Source of the DNA: Bradyrhizobium sp.
GTDB lineage: Bacteria > Pseudomonadota > Alphaproteobacteria > Rhizobiales > Xanthobacteraceae
Assembly: GCF_030654605.1 (NCBI RefSeq)
Contig: NZ_JAURXB010000045.1
Location: 1-32,234 of the forward strand
DNA: 32,234 nt
Direction of reading: 5' to 3'
Notes under the pieces: generated by a model
The model's database searches: none
What the model saw: the letters and a program-made list of their open reading frames with translations, nothing else
What the model was told of the DNA's origin: nothing
Shown: positions 22,614-31,960 of the stretch, piece after piece
Layout: each line of letters begins with the position of its first letter
Position numbering within the stretch: position 1 is the stretch's first letter
Translations under genes and position numbers: made by a program

Positions 22614-25600
22614 TGACCGATCCGGACGCTCCGATGAATACGTTGCCCGGCTCCTTGTCCGTGGTTCGCCCGGCCGGCTCCGGCGCGAACGGCGGCTTCG
22701 ATACGTTTGTAAAGATAACGGCAGACGGTTCGGTCACGGCGTTCAATGGCCATGTCGATCTCGGCACCGGCATCCGCACCGCGCTCGGGCAAATCGTCGC
22801 CGAAGAACTCGACGTGTCCTTTGCCCGCGTGATCGTGGTACTCGGCGATACCGCGCTCGTTCCCAATCAGGGCGCGACCATCGCCAGCGAGACCATCCAG
22901 ATCACGGCAGTGCCACTGCGCAAGGCCGCGGCGCAGGCACGGCATTTCCTGGTGGCGCGCGCCGCCGAGCGGCTGGAGCTTGCGGTCGAGGATCTCGTCA
23001 TCGAGGACGGCCTGATCCGCGGCAAAGATAACCGCAGCGTCTCTTACGGCGAACTGATATCCGGCGAGACCATCCGCCTCGAACTTGCCGACGACGTCCC
23101 CGTGAAAGCCGTGGGGGCCTACAGCATCGTCGGGCAATCGGTGCCGCGCACCGACCTGCCGGCGAAGGCGACCGGCGAACTGGTCTATGTCCACGACGTG
23201 CGCGTGCCCTTCATGCTGCACGGCCGCGTGGTGCGGCCACCTTACGCCGGCGTCGATGTCGGCGCGTTTGTCGGCACCAGCCTGATCGCGGTCGACGAAA
23301 GCTCGGTCCGCGATATCAAGGGACTGGTGGCGGTGGTGCGGATCGGCGATTTCGTCGGCGTGGTCGCCGAGCGCGAGGAGAACGCGATCAAGGCCGCCGC
23401 GCAGCTGAAGGTGGACTGGAAGCCGACCCCGACGCTGCCTGACCTGAAGGACATCGAGAAGGCGCTGCGCGCCAATCCTTCGGCGCCCCGCGTGCTGATC
23501 GACAAGGGCGATGTCGATGCCGCGATTGCAGCGGCCGACAAACCGATGCAACGGACCTACGTCTGGCCGTACCAGATGCACGGTTCGATCGGCCCGTCCT
23601 GCGCGGTCGCTGATTACAAGGACGGCCACATCAGGGTGTGGTCCGGCACGCAGAATCCGCATATCCTGCGAACGGACTTGGCGCTGCTGCTGCAAAAGCC
23701 GGACAGCGAGATCGACGTGATCCGGCTGGAGGCCGCCGGCTGCTACGGCCGCAACTGCGCCGACGATGTCACGGCCGATGCGGTGCTGCTGTCGCGCGCG
23801 GTCGGCCGCCCGGTGCGGGTGCAGCTGACGCGCGAACAGGAACACGCCTGGGAGCCGAAGGGCACCGCGCAGTTGATGGACGTCAACGGCGGGTTGAACG
23901 CGGACGGCGGCGTCGCCGGGTACGATTTTACGACACGCTATCCGTCGAACGGCGCGCCGACGCTGGCGCTGCTGCTGACCGGCGCGGTCGCGCCGGTCCC
24001 CGCCGTGTTCGAGATGGGCGACCGCACCGCGATCCCGCCCTACGATTACGACGCGATGCGGGTGGTGACGCACGACATGCCGCCGATCGTGCGAGCATCA
24101 TGGTTTCGCGGCGTCTCGGCGCTGCCCAATACCTTTGCCCATGAATCCTACATCGACGAACTCGCCACCGAGGCCGGCGTCGATCCGATCGAGTACCGGC
24201 TGCGTTACCTGAAGGACAAGCGCGCGGTCGATCTGGTCAACGCCGTGGCCGAGCGCGCCGGCTGGACCCCTCGCCCGGTCTGGAAAGAGCCTGAAGCCGA
24301 AGGCGACATCGTGCGCGGGCGCGGCTTTGCCTATGCGCTCTATGTCCACAGCAAGTTTCCGGGATACGGCGCGGCATGGTCGGCCTGGATCGCCGATGTC
24401 GCCGTCAACAAGTCAACCGGCGACGTCAGCGTCACCCGCGTGGTGGCCGGGCAGGATTCCGGGTTGATGATCAATCCGGACGGCGTGCGCCACCAGATCC
24501 ATGGCAACGTCATCCAGTCGACCAGCCGGGCGCTGATGGAAGAAGTCTCGTTCGACCGCCATGCGGTGACGGCGCGCGAATGGGGCGCCTACCCCATCAT
24601 CAAATTCCCCGACGTGCCCAAAATCGACGTGCTGATGCTGCCGCGGCAGGACCAGCCGCCGCTCGGCGTCGGCGAATCCGCTTCCGTGCCGAGCGCTGCC
24701 GCCATCGCCAACGCCATCTTCGACGCGACCGGCGTGCGCTTTCGCGAATTGCCGTTCACGCCGGAGCGCATCCTGGCGGGGCTGCGCGGCGGGCAAGACG
24801 TGGCGCCGGCTCCGATGCCGCTGCCCGCGCCGCAGCCGCCCGCTCCGAACGACCGATGGAAGAATCCATTCGCTGGACGGCGTGGCGCCCTGGCGACGGC
24901 CGCAGCATTGTGTGTTGCGGTAGTGGGCGTCGCAACGGCGGTGCTGCCGTGGCGGGCGATCGCGCCGATCGCACGGCCGGACCCGTCGACGTATTCGGCC
25001 GCCACGATCGCGCGCGGCCAGCAGCTCGCCGCGCTCGGCGACTGCGCGGTCTGCCACACCATGGTGAACGGCGCCGTCAACGCCGGAGGCCGGCCAATCG
25101 AAACGCCGTTCGGCACTATCTACGCCACCAACATCACGCCCGATGTCGAGACCGGAATCGGCGCGTGGTCATATCCCGCCTTCGAGCGCGCGATGCGCGA
25201 GGGCATTCACCGCGACGGAAGGCATCTCTATCCGGCGTTTCCCTATACCCACTTCGCCAAGACCAGCGATGCCGACCTGCAGGCGCTCTATGCCTATCTG
25301 ATGGCGCAGCCGGTGGTGCGCGCCGAGACGCCGGAGACCAGGCTGGCGTTTCCCTTCAACCTGCGGCCGTTGATGGCGGGATGGAATGCGCTGTTCCACC
25401 AGCCCGGCACCTTCCAGCCCGACGCGACCAGATCCGCGACGTGGAATCGCGGCGCCTATCTGGTCGAGGGCCTCGGCCATTGCGGCGCCTGCCATTCGCC
25501 GCGCAATGCGCTGGGGGCGGAAAAGGCCGGCGCCTACCTCGCCGGCGGTTTTGCGGAGGGCTGGGAGGCGCCGCCGCTGACCTCGCTGTCTCATGCGCCG

Positions 25601-26170
25601 ATCCCGTGGAGCGAAGACGAGCTCTACGCATACCTGCGAACCGGCGAATCCCGCCTGCACGGCATAGCCGCGGGGCCGATGGCACCCGTGGTGAAGGAGC
25701 TCGCCGCCCTGCCCGACCGGGACATCCGGGCCATGGCGGTCTATCTGGCGTCCTTCAGCGAGGCTGCGACCGGTCCATCGGCGCAGGCCGCGCTCGCCGC
25801 CCAGCTGGAAAAATCGACGCTTTCCCGGGTGGCCTTGGCATCGCCCCTCGGCGCCCGTCTCTACGAAGGCGCCTGCGCGGTGTGCCACGCGGTCGGCGGC
25901 GCGCCGCTGTTCGGCAGCCGGCCGTCGCTGGCGCTGAACAGCAATCTGCACAGCGCCGTCCCGGATAACCTGATCCAGGTGATCCTGCACGGCATCGCAG
26001 CCCCCGCGACCAGCGATCTCGGCTACATGCCCGGCTTCAAGGACAGCATGAGCGACGACCAGCTCGCCGAGCTGGTGACCTTCCTCCGGCAGCAATTTGC
26101 GCCGGAAAAGCCTGTTTGGACCGGGGTGCGGGCGGCCGTCAGCCAGGCCCGGCACCGGATTTCGCGCTGA
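22613..26170 (+). CDS. nicB: nicotinate hydroxylase large subunit NicB (molybdopterin domain plus three-haem cytochrome c)
   Basis: 1185 residues, matching the known NicB size. Residues 1 to ~745 form the xanthine-dehydrogenase-type molybdopterin domain: FNGHVDLGTGIRTALGQIVAEELDV, QGATIASETIQ, GCYGRNCADDV, and the C-terminal GVGESASVPSAAAIANAI with the conserved Glu. A hydrophobic segment (about 757-780, ALATAAALCVAVVGVATAVLP) should anchor the chain and place the rest in the periplasm or membrane. The C-terminal domain has three haem c motifs: CAVCH at 811-815, CGACH at 957-961, CAVCH at 1088-1092. The enzyme hydroxylates nicotinate at C6 with water and sends electrons to the respiratory chain through cytochrome c. 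Later pathway genes nicC-nicF of the aerobic maleamate route are not in this window. Confidence 0.88.
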   Translation: MTDPDAPMNTLPGSLSVVRPAGSGANGGFDTFVKITADGSVTAFNGHVDLGTGIRTALGQIVAEELDVSFARVIVVLGDTALVPNQGATIASETIQITAVPLRKAAAQARHFLVARAAERLELAVEDLVIEDGLIRGKDNRSVSYGELISGETIRLELADDVPVKAVGAYSIVGQSVPRTDLPAKATGELVYVHDVRVPFMLHGRVVRPPYAGVDVGAFVGTSLIAVDESSVRDIKGLVAVVRIGDFVGVVAEREENAIKAAAQLKVDWKPTPTLPDLKDIEKALRANPSAPRVLIDKGDVDAAIAAADKPMQRTYVWPYQMHGSIGPSCAVADYKDGHIRVWSGTQNPHILRTDLALLLQKPDSEIDVIRLEAAGCYGRNCADDVTADAVLLSRAVGRPVRVQLTREQEHAWEPKGTAQLMDVNGGLNADGGVAGYDFTTRYPSNGAPTLALLLTGAVAPVPAVFEMGDRTAIPPYDYDAMRVVTHDMPPIVRASWFRGVSALPNTFAHESYIDELATEAGVDPIEYRLRYLKDKRAVDLVNAVAERAGWTPRPVWKEPEAEGDIVRGRGFAYALYVHSKFPGYGAAWSAWIADVAVNKSTGDVSVTRVVAGQDSGLMINPDGVRHQIHGNVIQSTSRALMEEVSFDRHAVTAREWGAYPIIKFPDVPKIDVLMLPRQDQPPLGVGESASVPSAAAIANAIFDATGVRFRELPFTPERILAGLRGGQDVAPAPMPLPAPQPPAPNDRWKNPFAGRRGALATAAALCVAVVGVATAVLPWRAIAPIARPDPSTYSAATIARGQQLAALGDCAVCHTMVNGAVNAGGRPIETPFGTIYATNITPDVETGIGAWSYPAFERAMREGIHRDGRHLYPAFPYTHFAKTSDADLQALYAYLMAQPVVRAETPETRLAFPFNLRPLMAGWNALFHQPGTFQPDATRSATWNRGAYLVEGLGHCGACHSPRNALGAEKAGAYLAGGFAEGWEAPPLTSLSHAPIPWSEDELYAYLRTGESRLHGIAAGPMAPVVKELAALPDRDIRAMAVYLASFSEAATGPSAQAALAAQLEKSTLSRVALASPLGARLYEGACAVCHAVGGAPLFGSRPSLALNSNLHSAVPDNLIQVILHGIAAPATSDLGYMPGFKDSMSDDQLAELVTFLRQQFAPEKPVWTGVRAAVSQARHRISR

Positions 26171-26230
26171 GCTGCCATGCCGGGCCGAAACGGCACTGGT
26201 TGCGGGGCCTCCGGCGGGCTAGGGTTCCCT

Positions 26231-27535
26231 ATGGCAGTTACCGACATAGCGTCCCGAACCTACAATCACGGCTGGCGGCTCGACCCGATCGTGCGCAGCC
26301 TGCTCGATACCGATTTCTACAAGCTTCTGATGCTGCAGATGATCCGGGAATTCTACCCGGACCAGCAGGTCACCTTCTCGGTGATCAACCGCAGCCGCCA
26401 CGTCAGGCTTGGCGAAATCATCGACGAGCAGGAATTGCGTGCCCAGCTCGACCATGCCCGCTCCATCAGGTTCGCCAAGAAGGAGCTGATCTGGCTCGCC
26501 GGTAATACGTTCTACGGCAAGACCCAGATGTTCTCGCCGGATTTCATCAATTGGCTGGCGGCGTTCCGGCTGCCCGAATACGAACTGCGCAAGGTCGACG
26601 GCCAGTACGAGCTGCATTTTCACGGGCCCTGGACCCACACCACGATGTGGGAGATTCCGGCGCTCGCCATCCTCAACGAGTTGCGATCGCGTCAGGCGAT
26701 GAAAGGCCAGGGCCGTTTCGCCCTCGACGTGCTCTATGCCCGCGCCAAGGCCAAGCTGTGGACCAAGGTCGAGCGCTTGCAAAAGCTGGACGGCCTGCGG
26801 CTGTCTGATTTCGGGACACGGCGGCGCCATGGCTTCCTGTGGCAGCGCTGGTGCGTCGAGGCGGTCAAGGAAGGCCTCGGATCGTCCTTCACCGGCACCT
26901 CGAACGTCCTGCTGGCGATGGACAACGACCTCGAGGCGATCGGCACCAACGCCCATGAATTGCCGATGGTCGCGGCGGCCCTGGCTGACAACGATGACGA
27001 GTTGCGCTGGGCGCCGTACCGAATTCTCGATCAGTGGCGCCATACCTATGGCGGCAATTTGTTGATCGCCCTGCCCGACGCCTTCGGCACCAAATCGTTC
27101 CTGCGCGACGCGCCCGAATGGGTGGCGGACTGGACCGGCTTTCGTCCGGACAGCGCGCCGCCGATCGCCGCCGGCGAGGAAATCATCAAATGGTGGAAGG
27201 AGAAGGGCCGCGACCCCAGGGAGAAGTTGCTGGTGTTCTCCGACGCCATGGATGTCGGATCGATCGAGGAAACCCACCGTCATTTCGCCGGCCGGGTCCG
27301 CATCAGTTTTGGCTGGGGCACCAACCTGACCAACGATTTCACCGGCTGCGCCCCAGACGGTTCGGCCAACCTCGATCCGATCTCTATCGTCTGCAAGGTG
27401 ACCTCGGTCGACGGCAGACCCGCCGTGAAACTCTCGGACAATCCGGAAAAGGCGACAGGCAACGCGCCGGAAATCGAGCGCTATCTGCGGGTGTTCGGCA
27501 GCGCCGGCCGCGTTCGCAGTCCGGTGCTCGTCTGA
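26231..27535 (+). CDS. pncB: nicotinate phosphoribosyltransferase
   Basis: 434 residues, as in typical PncB. Motifs: [14 protein letters not shown] at 25-38, [15 protein letters not shown] near 136-150, DFGTRRRH at 193-200, and the phospho-acceptor His242 in GTNAHELPM. The C-terminal phosphate-binding parts [13 protein letters not shown] and [12 protein letters not shown] are present. It makes nicotinate mononucleotide from nicotinate and PRPP in NAD salvage. The ATG at 26231 begins the natural homologous N-terminus (an earlier in-frame ATG is unlikely). It starts 60 bp after nicB on the same strand, so both genes act at the nicotinate branch point: salvage by PncB or breakdown by NicAB. Confidence 0.93.
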   Translation: MAVTDIASRTYNHGWRLDPIVRSLLDTDFYKLLMLQMIREFYPDQQVTFSVINRSRHVRLGEIIDEQELRAQLDHARSIRFAKKELIWLAGNTFYGKTQMFSPDFINWLAAFRLPEYELRKVDGQYELHFHGPWTHTTMWEIPALAILNELRSRQAMKGQGRFALDVLYARAKAKLWTKVERLQKLDGLRLSDFGTRRRHGFLWQRWCVEAVKEGLGSSFTGTSNVLLAMDNDLEAIGTNAHELPMVAAALADNDDELRWAPYRILDQWRHTYGGNLLIALPDAFGTKSFLRDAPEWVADWTGFRPDSAPPIAAGEEIIKWWKEKGRDPREKLLVFSDAMDVGSIEETHRHFAGRVRISFGWGTNLTNDFTGCAPDGSANLDPISIVCKVTSVDGRPAVKLSDNPEKATGNAPEIERYLRVFGSAGRVRSPVLV

Positions 27536-27559
27536 TTTCCGGGCGCGGGCGGCCTCGGT

Positions 27560-28627
27560 CTATGCAATGTAGCGAACCAGGCCCAAGCTAACGACAATCA
27601 GAAACAGCAAGGACAGCGTCACCGCCGCGGTGACCCTGCCGCCGACCCGTCCGATGACGCGCAGGTCGACGCCAAGGCCAAGCGCTGCCATCGACATGAT
27701 GGTCAGAATGCCGGCCGTCTTGCGGATCGGCAAGATCGCCGCTTCCGGCAACAGCGACAGCGAGCGGAATGTCGCCAGCACGAAGAACGCCACGATGAAC
27801 CACGGCACGGTCTGAAAGAACTTTTCCTGCCACGACGCGTCAGGCGAACGATCGCCCCGCAGGCTTCGCCCAAACACCGCAATGCATGCGACGAGCGGAC
27901 CCAGCATCATCACCCTGATCAATTTGACCAGCGTGCCGATTTGCGTGCTCACGACGCCTGCCGGCACCGTCGCGGCCAGCACCTGCGGAACGGCATAGAC
28001 GGTCATTCCGGCGAGAATGCCGTACTGCGTTTCCGTCAACTGCAGCAGCGGGATCAGCAGCGGCAGGCCCAGCACCACGAGGACGCCGAGCACCGCGGTG
28101 AACGAAATCGACGAAGCGACATCGTCCTTGCTGGCGCCGATCACCGGCGCCACCGCGGCAATCGCCGAATTGCCGCAGATCGAATTGCCGCAGGAGATCA
28201 GGATGGACATGCGAACCGGCAGGCCGAGCGCCCGGCTGGTGCCGTAGGAGACCGCCAGCGACAAAACCACCAGCGCCGCTACCGAACCCACCAGGGCAAA
28301 GCCGGAGGCGCCGATCGCGGCAAAGGTCAGGGACGCACCGAGCAGTGCAACGGCAATCTCCAGCAATTGCTTGGCGCTGAAGGCGATGCCCGCGCGCCAT
28401 CGGGGACCCGGCTCCCACAGCGTGCGAATGGCGGTACCGAGCAGAATGGCGATCACGATGGCTTCGATGTAGGGATGCCCGACGAGGCGCTCTTCGGCGG
28501 CCTGAATCGCTACCGCGGCAAGCGTGACCAGGGCGCAAAGCGCTATGCCCCACAGCAGGGGGACGGCTTTTCGGAACGTTCCGGCGGAGAGCCTGACTTC
28601 GTCCGGAGAATCGATCCGATCTGGCAC
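27560..28627 (-). CDS. YeiH/UPF0324-family membrane protein (putative anion exporter)
   Basis: 355 residues from a GTG start with AAGGA about 7 bases upstream. About ten hydrophobic segments run through the whole protein. Family stretches include YIEAIVIAILLGTAIRTLW, FSAKQLLEIAVALLGASLTF, SCGNSICGNSAIAAVAPVIGA, and MSMAALGLGVDLRVIGRVGGR close to the end. The family is often called 'putative sulfate exporter', mostly by association; the substrate is unproven. It converges on pncB with a 24-bp gap and has no operon partner in the window. Confidence 0.85.
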   Translation of the reverse strand: MPDRIDSPDEVRLSAGTFRKAVPLLWGIALCALVTLAAVAIQAAEERLVGHPYIEAIVIAILLGTAIRTLWEPGPRWRAGIAFSAKQLLEIAVALLGASLTFAAIGASGFALVGSVAALVVLSLAVSYGTSRALGLPVRMSILISCGNSICGNSAIAAVAPVIGASKDDVASSISFTAVLGVLVVLGLPLLIPLLQLTETQYGILAGMTVYAVPQVLAATVPAGVVSTQIGTLVKLIRVMMLGPLVACIAVFGRSLRGDRSPDASWQEKFFQTVPWFIVAFFVLATFRSLSLLPEAAILPIRKTAGILTIMSMAALGLGVDLRVIGRVGGRVTAAVTLSLLFLIVVSLGLVRYIA

Positions 28628-28767
28628 GCGACATCCTTCAAGGAGAAGGAATTATGCGCCAAGCCAGCCTCGATAGACAATATCAATTGCGAAAAGCGCG
28701 GAAGAATGACGTTTTGTCTCTCACGCGGATCGTTGGACTTAATCCGGACCAAGGCTCGATCGCGCCG

Positions 28768-28992
28768 TTAGCGCGTGCCCGTATGCTTCACGTCGGTTGC
28801 CGTGCCGACTTGAAAAGCAGGCGCCGCCGGATAGTAGATGATCCGGACGGATACGATAATAACGACAAGCAGCCAGAACGCATATTGGCCGATGCGACCC
28901 AGCACGGCCGACGCAGCCGTCGCCGTCTCGGGCTGACCGCCCGCGACATCCGGCAACACATCGCCATAGGCGTCGAATTTTTCGGTCAACAT
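28768..28992 (-). CDS. small single-helix membrane protein, 74 residues
   Basis: MLTEKFDAYGDVLPDV.. is followed by one hydrophobic segment, YAFWLLVVIIVSVRIIYY (about residues 37-54), and a short polar tail. GGAA lies 6 bases upstream of the ATG. The single strong transmembrane helix and the natural-looking sequence argue for a real gene, but no family is recognised and the plus-strand frame over the same bases is also open. It lies alone between the YeiH-type gene and the gene-poor stretch. Confidence 0.5.
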   Translation of the reverse strand: MLTEKFDAYGDVLPDVAGGQPETATAASAVLGRIGQYAFWLLVVIIVSVRIIYYPAAPAFQVGTATDVKHTGTR

Positions 28993-29458
28993 CGCATTTC
29001 CGGCATCGTTCCCGTGACAATTTATGTCGCAAGACCTGCCGTCAAAACAATGGTCGGAACTTTCAATGTTCGGCCGAGAACGGATGCTTTGTTTTGTTTA
29101 TGTCTCCCGGAAGATGGTTTTGATATCCCGGCCCCGGGAAACCGGTTCCGGGCGGCAAATCCCGGTCAACAGGCGCGGGCGAAATCGCCCTCGCGCTGAA
29201 TGTGGTCGAAGGTCGGGAAGCGAGGCTCCCATGAACGCGCTCGCGCCTTGGTCAGCGACCCGGGCCGGCATTCACGAGCGCTGGTAGTCATCCTCTATCA
29301 CGGCCACACGCCGGTTCGTTCGGCGGAGCTGCTGGCAAATCGCGCCAACATCGACACCGGCGCCTACGCACCGGGAATCTCACATTGCTGTCGATTCAGG
29401 GCAGCAGCCTGCTCGCGGTGTGATTCCCGGCAACTCGAACGAGGCTTCCCAGGCTCGA
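28993..29458. other. 466-bp stretch without a recognisable gene
   Basis: Several short frames are open here on the plus strand but none has a protein-like sequence with a supported start. An AT-richer patch (about 29030-29115) is followed by repeated CCCGG/CCGGG motifs (29128-29165) that can fold into alternative small hairpins. It may be a decayed gene or a spacer. I see no RNA gene, insertion sequence or attachment site. Confidence 0.5.
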
Positions 29459-31057
29459 TCAGGACAATGCAGCGATCAGATCGTCGGCGCGGGTCACCAT
29501 TGCCACGTTCTGAATCGCGTAGTTCACCGCGGCGATGTGCCATTCGGCGTTCATCGTCGAGCAGCAATCCTCCGGCACGATCATGTAGAAACCCTTGTCG
29601 GCGCCGGTGCGGGCGGTATGTTCGATCGACATGTTGGTCCAGGCGCCCGTGACGATGACGAAATCGCGCCCGGCCGCCTTCAGCGTGGCCTCCAGCCGCG
29701 TGCCTTCCCAGGCACTCATCCGCATCTTCTCCACCACCTGGTCGCCGGCCTGCGGCTCCAGCCCCGGTACCGGCGCAGCGCCCCAGGTGCCGCGCACCAT
29801 GGCCTTGGCATCGATCAAGCCCTCGAACAGCGGCGCGTTCGCCGTCACGCCGGGTGCACCCGGCTCGACCACGAACCAGACGTGAACCACCATGACGCCA
29901 CGGGCACGCGCAGCTTCCGCGAGCCGCTTCGTATTGGCTATGGCGTTCTGCTCGCGGCAATGCGCCGGCGAGCCGGACGATGCGAAGGCGCCGCCGTCCA
30001 TCACCACGTCGTTCTGCATGTCCTGGATGGTCAGCGCGCAGCGCATGGGATCGACTGCGTATCCCGGAGCGGCGAGCGTGACACCAGAGCGGCTGACCGT
30101 CGCCCCCCCGGTTGGCGCCGGCTGCGCCGCGGCCGGCGCGTTTTGGCCGGCGCGCATATAGGGCTCGTTGCGCGGCCCGACTTTAACCGGCACGGCATAG
30201 ACCGAATGGGTCGCCGTGATGTAGAGCGTGCGCCAATCCGGTCCGCCCCAGGTCAGATTGCTGACCAGTTCGGGAATCCGCAGCTTGCCGATCAATCGAC
30301 CGTCCGGCGCATAGACCCAGATTCCGCCGGGCGCCGACAGCCAGACATTGCCGAGCGCGTCGCATTTCATGCCGTCCGGCACGCCGGGCTCGGTGGCCGA
30401 GACGATATTGGAGGCGAACACCCAGCCGTTGTCGAGGCCGCCGCCAGAATTGACGTCGAACACGCGGATCAGGTGCTTGACCGTGTCGTTGACGTAGAGC
30501 CGCGTCTCATCCGGCGAAAAACACAGCCCGTTCGGCTGATCGAACAAAAAGCGGTCGACCAGCAATTGCGGCGCGCCGCCGCCTGATGGCACGCGATAGA
30601 CGCCCTGGAAGCCAAGCTGGCGCGGGCGCTCGACGCCGTAAATCGGCATCCGGCCGTACCACGGGTCGGAGAAATAGATCGCGCCGTCGGATTTGACGCA
30701 AACGTCGTTCGGCGAGTTCAGCTCCAGCCCGTCAAAATGCGACGCCACGATTTCGCGCCGGCCGTCGGGGCGTTCGCGCACCAGCGTGGAAGTGGCGTGC
30801 TCGCAGACGATCAGGTTCAGCTCGGCATCATAGGTCATGCCGTTGCACTTGTTGGCGGGGCGCATCGCCTCACGGATGCCCTGCCCGTCGAAACGGCGGC
30901 GCACATCGCCCGGCATGTCCGAGAACAGGAGATCATGCGCCTTCGGATGCCAGATCGGACCTTCCGTGAACTGGAAGCCGGTGCCGACCTGCCGCACCGG
31001 CGCCCACAGATCGATCAGTTCGGCGAAGGACGGCCGCAGCGCGATATGCGTGGTCAT
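29459..31057 (-). CDS. fusion of an SMP-30/gluconolactonase domain and an isochorismatase-like hydrolase domain
   Basis: 532 residues from the ATG at 31057 (CGGAGA 6 bases upstream). Residues 10-300 are an SMP-30/gluconolactonase beta-propeller with metal-ligand candidates Glu32 (TEGPIW), Asn117 (SPNDV), Asn176 (QPNGL) and Asp228 (VPDGM). A Pro/Ala-rich linker (about 303-325) leads to an isochorismatase-like domain at 335-532: TIQDMQND with Asp346, VEKMRMSAWEG with Lys444, and GAWTNMSIEHTART. The usual nucleophilic Cys after TN-x is Ser477 here (codon TCG at 29627-29629). The first domain suggests lactone hydrolysis, the second amide or vinyl-ether hydrolysis or a non-catalytic role. No signal peptide. 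It follows the metallo-beta-lactamase-fold gene by 22 bp in the same operon. Confidence 0.85.
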   Translation of the reverse strand: MTTHIALRPSFAELIDLWAPVRQVGTGFQFTEGPIWHPKAHDLLFSDMPGDVRRRFDGQGIREAMRPANKCNGMTYDAELNLIVCEHATSTLVRERPDGRREIVASHFDGLELNSPNDVCVKSDGAIYFSDPWYGRMPIYGVERPRQLGFQGVYRVPSGGGAPQLLVDRFLFDQPNGLCFSPDETRLYVNDTVKHLIRVFDVNSGGGLDNGWVFASNIVSATEPGVPDGMKCDALGNVWLSAPGGIWVYAPDGRLIGKLRIPELVSNLTWGGPDWRTLYITATHSVYAVPVKVGPRNEPYMRAGQNAPAAAQPAPTGGATVSRSGVTLAAPGYAVDPMRCALTIQDMQNDVVMDGGAFASSGSPAHCREQNAIANTKRLAEAARARGVMVVHVWFVVEPGAPGVTANAPLFEGLIDAKAMVRGTWGAAPVPGLEPQAGDQVVEKMRMSAWEGTRLEATLKAAGRDFVIVTGAWTNMSIEHTARTGADKGFYMIVPEDCCSTMNAEWHIAAVNYAIQNVAMVTRADDLIAALS

Positions 31058-31079
31058 CGCTGGTCTCCGAAAGTCCCGT

Positions 31080-31928
31080 TCACGCCGCGAACCAGTTGCG
31101 TGACGGCAGCGATTGCACGATCGGTCCCGGCACCGCCATGTCGAGCCGCGCCACCACCTGGCCGTGCTCGATCTTGGCGGGCTTGTCATGCACCGGCAGC
31201 AGGAAGCGCGAACCCGACAGCAGCCGCTTGATCGCAGCCTTCTCCTCGCGCTTGGTGTTGCCGTGATTTCCGGTGGTGCGGGGCTCGTTGTGATGCAGTT
31301 CGTGGAAGGGATTCACGATCTGGTCGTTGAAATCATAGATCACGTCGCCGCATATGGTGGCGCGGCCCTCGGCCGTCTCGACATGGACGTTCATCGAACC
31401 TTCGGTGTGGGCCCCCGCCGCATCGATGGTGACGCCGGGGCAGACCTCGATCGGCCCCGACAGTTCGAGATCCTCCAGCCGCAACGCGTGGCGGGTATGG
31501 AGCCGGTCGATCAGGTGCTTGATGTCGGGCAACGGATATTGCGGATGCATCAGGCCCGAAACCGAATATTCCAGTTCGCGCCGGTTCAACAGAACCGTCG
31601 TGTTCATCGGAAACAGATCGTCCTTGCCGGCGTGGTCGATGTGGAGATGGGTGTGCATGACGTAACGCACATCGCCCATCCTCACCCCATGCCTGGCGAG
31701 CTGGTTCTCGATCATGTTCTCGTGGTGCTGCAGTCCGCGCATTCCGAGGCTCTCCATGATCTGATTGTGGCGATAGCCGGTATCGACCACCATCGGCCAC
31801 GGACCGCCGAGGATCAGGAAGCCGTAAGTGTATACCCGCCTGGTGCGCCCGCAATCGCGTCCCAGCACGAGGAAGCTGGATTCCAGCTCGATGTCGCCGT
31901 AGTCCAGGATCTTGATCTCGAGCGCCAT
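31080..31928 (-). CDS. metallo-beta-lactamase-fold hydrolase (N-acyl-homoserine-lactonase-like)
   Basis: 282 residues. Zinc motif HLHIDH at residues 94-99 (within MHTHLHIDHAG), further ligand candidates His174 (GAHTEGS), Asp195 (CGDVIYDF) and His247 (PVHDKP). GAHTEGSMNVHV and the overall length fit the AttM/AiiA-like lactonase group. The ATG has GAGAGGA about 8 bases upstream. No signal peptide, so cytoplasmic. Substrates in this group range from acyl-homoserine lactones to gamma-lactones and other esters. With an SMP-30 domain protein and an amidohydrolase in the same operon, a catabolic lactone is more likely than quorum quenching, though that is inference. Confidence 0.85.
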   Translation of the reverse strand: MALEIKILDYGDIELESSFLVLGRDCGRTRRVYTYGFLILGGPWPMVVDTGYRHNQIMESLGMRGLQHHENMIENQLARHGVRMGDVRYVMHTHLHIDHAGKDDLFPMNTTVLLNRRELEYSVSGLMHPQYPLPDIKHLIDRLHTRHALRLEDLELSGPIEVCPGVTIDAAGAHTEGSMNVHVETAEGRATICGDVIYDFNDQIVNPFHELHHNEPRTTGNHGNTKREEKAAIKRLLSGSRFLLPVHDKPAKIEHGQVVARLDMAVPGPIVQSLPSRNWFAA

Positions 31929-31960
31929 GTTGTTGTTTCCTCTCGTTTGGATCGTGTTGA

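Noticed and set aside
28654..29199. 181-codon plus-strand frame with a strong AAGGAG site at 28640-28645
   Set aside because: Despite the good ribosome-binding site, the product is Arg-rich, lacks any domain and overlaps the more natural small membrane protein on the other strand. A very short leader ORF from this site cannot be excluded.
29024..29287. Plus-strand frames in the gene-poor stretch (also 29200-29652)
   Set aside because: No supported start and no protein-like sequence; the second runs antisense into the SMP-30/isochorismatase fusion.
31080..31928. Calling the metallo-beta-lactamase-fold protein a quorum-quenching AHL lactonase
   Set aside because: The zinc motif and length fit, but the operon context with other hydrolases suggests catabolism, and the substrate cannot be read from the sequence.
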